Part shown: in pieces, positions 62,549 through 64,000 of the stretch | Position numbering within the stretch: the first letter of the stretch is position 1 | Layout of the letters: the number at the start of each line of letters is the position of its first letter | Assembly (NCBI GenBank): GCA_965116055.1 | Contig: OZ220466.1 | Location: 1,860,001-1,924,000 of the forward strand | Direction of reading: 5' to 3' | DNA: 64,000 nt | From: Bin55 sp965116055 | GTDB taxonomy: Bacteria > Pseudomonadota > Gammaproteobacteria > Pseudomonadales > Azotimanducaceae | Translations under genes and position numbers: made by a program | The notes under the pieces: generated by a model | Told to the model about the DNA's origin: nothing | The model's database searches: none | What the model saw: only the letters and a program-made list of their open reading frames with translations

Positions 62549-63765
62549 GAAGCGAGCCCGATGGCCGCTCGAACGTCTTTCATCGTGTTACTAGCCACCA
62601 CGCGGGCCTGAGCCGAGCCCTCTTCCAATATCTCTCGCACGGCACTGGGCGACTCGGTATAAGGCTTTGCCCGTTCACGAAATGCGGATTGCTCAATATT
62701 TAGAGCGTCAATGAGAGGTTGCTTGCATGCTCGACAGCCAATCGAAGCGCTGACACAGCCGTTTTTAGCCCAGGTGCGTTGTTCTTCACTTAAGTAAATT
62801 TCGTGCAGCGCAAACACCGGACATTTTTGCGGGTCGCCTGGATCCTTGAGTCGTACGCGCGCTGGATCGGTTTGCATCCGACTTATCTTTCGTTCTATGG
62901 TCTCGGGTTCATCCCGTAGCTGAATCGTATTGTTGTATGACTTCGACATCTTCCTGCCGTCAAGACCGACCACGCGAGGCGTTTTAGTTGCAAGCGTTCT
63001 CGGTTCCATGAGTATGGCTTGACCTGATCCTCGTAAATAACCTTCAAGCATCTCAACGTCTCGTCGCTCTAACGATGGATTACTTCGTACTAGTTCCAGA
63101 CCGTCTAATAGCGCTCGTTCGCTGCCTCCTTCCCTATAACCTCGGTGACACTCAAGGAAATCTTGCCTGAACGAATGTGCCTGCATTTCCAACATCGCCT
63201 CAATTTGACTTTCAAAGTCCGCGCCGCGACCGAATATCTCGTTAAAGCGCCGAGCGATTTCACGACTCATTTCGACGTGAGGGGCCTGATCCAAGCCGAC
63301 CGGTACGCGTTCAGCCCGGTACATGAGAATGTCGGCAGATTGGAGTACAGGATAGCCTAGAAAGCCATAGGTTGATAAGTCCTTGCTTGCCAAGGACTCG
63401 ATCATTTCTTTGTAGGTCGGTACACGTTCCACCCACGACAACGGGGTAATCATGGATAAAAAGAGGTGCAGTTCGGCGTGCTCGGGCACTTTGCTTTGTA
63501 CAAAGATCGTGCACTGCTCAGGCGACAAACCCGCGCCAAGCCAATCAATGACCATTTCACGAGTGAATTCCTCAATCGTCGCCGTCTCATCGTAACCCGT
63601 CGTTAATGCATGCCAATCGGCGACAAAGAAAAAGCAATCGAATTGACTTTGTAATTCGACCCAGTTTTTTAGCGCGCCGTGATAGTTACCTAGATGCATA
63701 TAGCCCGTAGGGCGCATCCCTGATAGAACTCGATCAGGACGATTCGATTGGCTACTTTCTGCCAT
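62545..63765 (-). CDS. trpS: Tryptophan-tRNA ligase
   Basis: The product has 406 residues. RPTGYMHLGNYHGALKNW is the HIGH-type motif and DGRKMSKSYNNTI the KMSKS loop. The length matches the longer trpS form. A four-cysteine element (CPVF, CVSASIGCRACK) near the C-terminus is unusual for classical E. coli TrpS but is seen in the long form. It is the first gene in the run with scpAB and rluB. Confidence 0.94.
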   Translation of the reverse strand: MAESSQSNRPDRVLSGMRPTGYMHLGNYHGALKNWVELQSQFDCFFFVADWHALTTGYDETATIEEFTREMVIDWLGAGLSPEQCTIFVQSKVPEHAELHLFLSMITPLSWVERVPTYKEMIESLASKDLSTYGFLGYPVLQSADILMYRAERVPVGLDQAPHVEMSREIARRFNEIFGRGADFESQIEAMLEMQAHSFRQDFLECHRGYREGGSERALLDGLELVRSNPSLERRDVEMLEGYLRGSGQAILMEPRTLATKTPRVVGLDGRKMSKSYNNTIQLRDEPETIERKISRMQTDPARVRLKDPGDPQKCPVFALHEIYLSEEQRTWAKNGCVSASIGCRACKQPLIDALNIEQSAFRERAKPYTESPSAVREILEEGSAQARVVASNTMKDVRAAIGLAS

Positions 63766-63885
63766 AGCTCACGATGTCATAGTATGTAACTTGGCAAGCC
63801 GATTACATCGGCATGCCCAATTGTTAGCTTGAATAGCCTACGAATTTTAGAGGCACGGTCATATTCGCTTTTTGGGGACGATCAA

Positions 63886-64000
63886 TCAGGCGTCGGTGCG
63901 GTGCCAATTGATTCCTTCAATGCCATGCTCGTCTAGGTAACTGTTTGCACGACTGAAGTGCCGACAGCCGAAAAAACCGTTGGCAGCTGAAAATGGCGAC
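63886..64000 (-). CDS. C-terminal end of an unidentified protein
   Basis: Thirty-seven codons are open from the window edge to a TGA at 63888-63886. The visible end contains NGFFGCRHFSRANSYLDEHG and then IEGINWHRTDA. The pattern GC...A..YLDEHGIE is faintly reminiscent of glutaredoxin-like folds, but no second active-site Cys is present. I do not assign a family. Confidence 0.4.
   Translation of the reverse strand, partial: SPFSAANGFFGCRHFSRANSYLDEHGIEGINWHRTDA

Overview
The window is chromosomal DNA of moderate GC content from a gammaproteobacterium, probably free-living, aerobic and of marine or sediment type. The evidence is a complete minor/major pseudopilin block of a type II secretion system, the gyrA-pheA-hisC-tyrA-cmk order and the ubiG-yciK pair that resemble the Pseudomonas gyrA neighbourhood, ETF with ETF:quinone oxidoreductase, an OxyR with its redox cysteine pair, and a soluble NAD-linked formate dehydrogenase. 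I cannot name the genus. Genes are tightly packed, with many 1-8 bp stop/start overlaps and frequent GTG/TTG starts.

Layout. 1-630: tail of a transposase and an AT-rich accessory spacer with short repeats. 632-2798: a small exported protein, an antisense exported protein overlapped at both ends, and a predicted exported HEYTH metallopeptidase with a TPR-like tail. 2858-10280 (minus): gspE-F-G-H-I-J-K-L-M; gspC and gspD lie elsewhere. 10619-15107: pyrB (apparent CTG start), etfBA and ETF-QO. 15108-21881: a MITE-like element, then one 6.4-kb gene for a giant cadherin/Ig-repeat surface protein with a C-terminal autotransporter-type barrel. 21972-27718: DUF1285, moaA (with a perfect 18-bp palindrome upstream), murF, sppA and a HEAT-like CPC protein. 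27719-29100: accessory spacers with relict repeats around a small outer-membrane barrel gene. 29101-33092: oxyR convergent with a gor-AGCS transporter operon (oxidative stress, glutathione). 33191-39432: fdsGBA-fdhD-mobA, a translationally coupled molybdenum formate dehydrogenase operon with its maturation genes. 39440-47124: a lipid/ketone-type catabolic block with two unusual crotonases, a PhyH-HEAT fusion dioxygenase, two HCCA-isomerase-like proteins, an SDR and a HAPMO-like Baeyer-Villiger monooxygenase. 47129-50486: tRNA-Pro(GGG), a possible 45-codon gene and bioFDA. 50510-56986 (minus): gyrA-pheA-hisC-tyrA-cmk. 57180-60212: carboxylesterase divergent from ubiG-yciK. 60222-63765 (minus): trpS-scpA-scpB-rluB. 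63886-64000: the end of another minus-strand gene.

How the parts may work together: ETF and ETF-QO pass electrons from acyl-CoA dehydrogenases to the quinone pool, which fits the acyl-CoA and ketone catabolic genes at 39-47 kb. The formate dehydrogenase next to a PhyH-type dioxygenase would suit a pathway that releases C1 units as formate, but no lyase linking them is present. The most unusual items are the giant autotransporter with an exact 273-bp repeat register, the CTG start of pyrB, the palindromes before moaA and between the esterase and ubiG, the paired crotonases lacking both catalytic glutamates, and small repeats shared between spacers.
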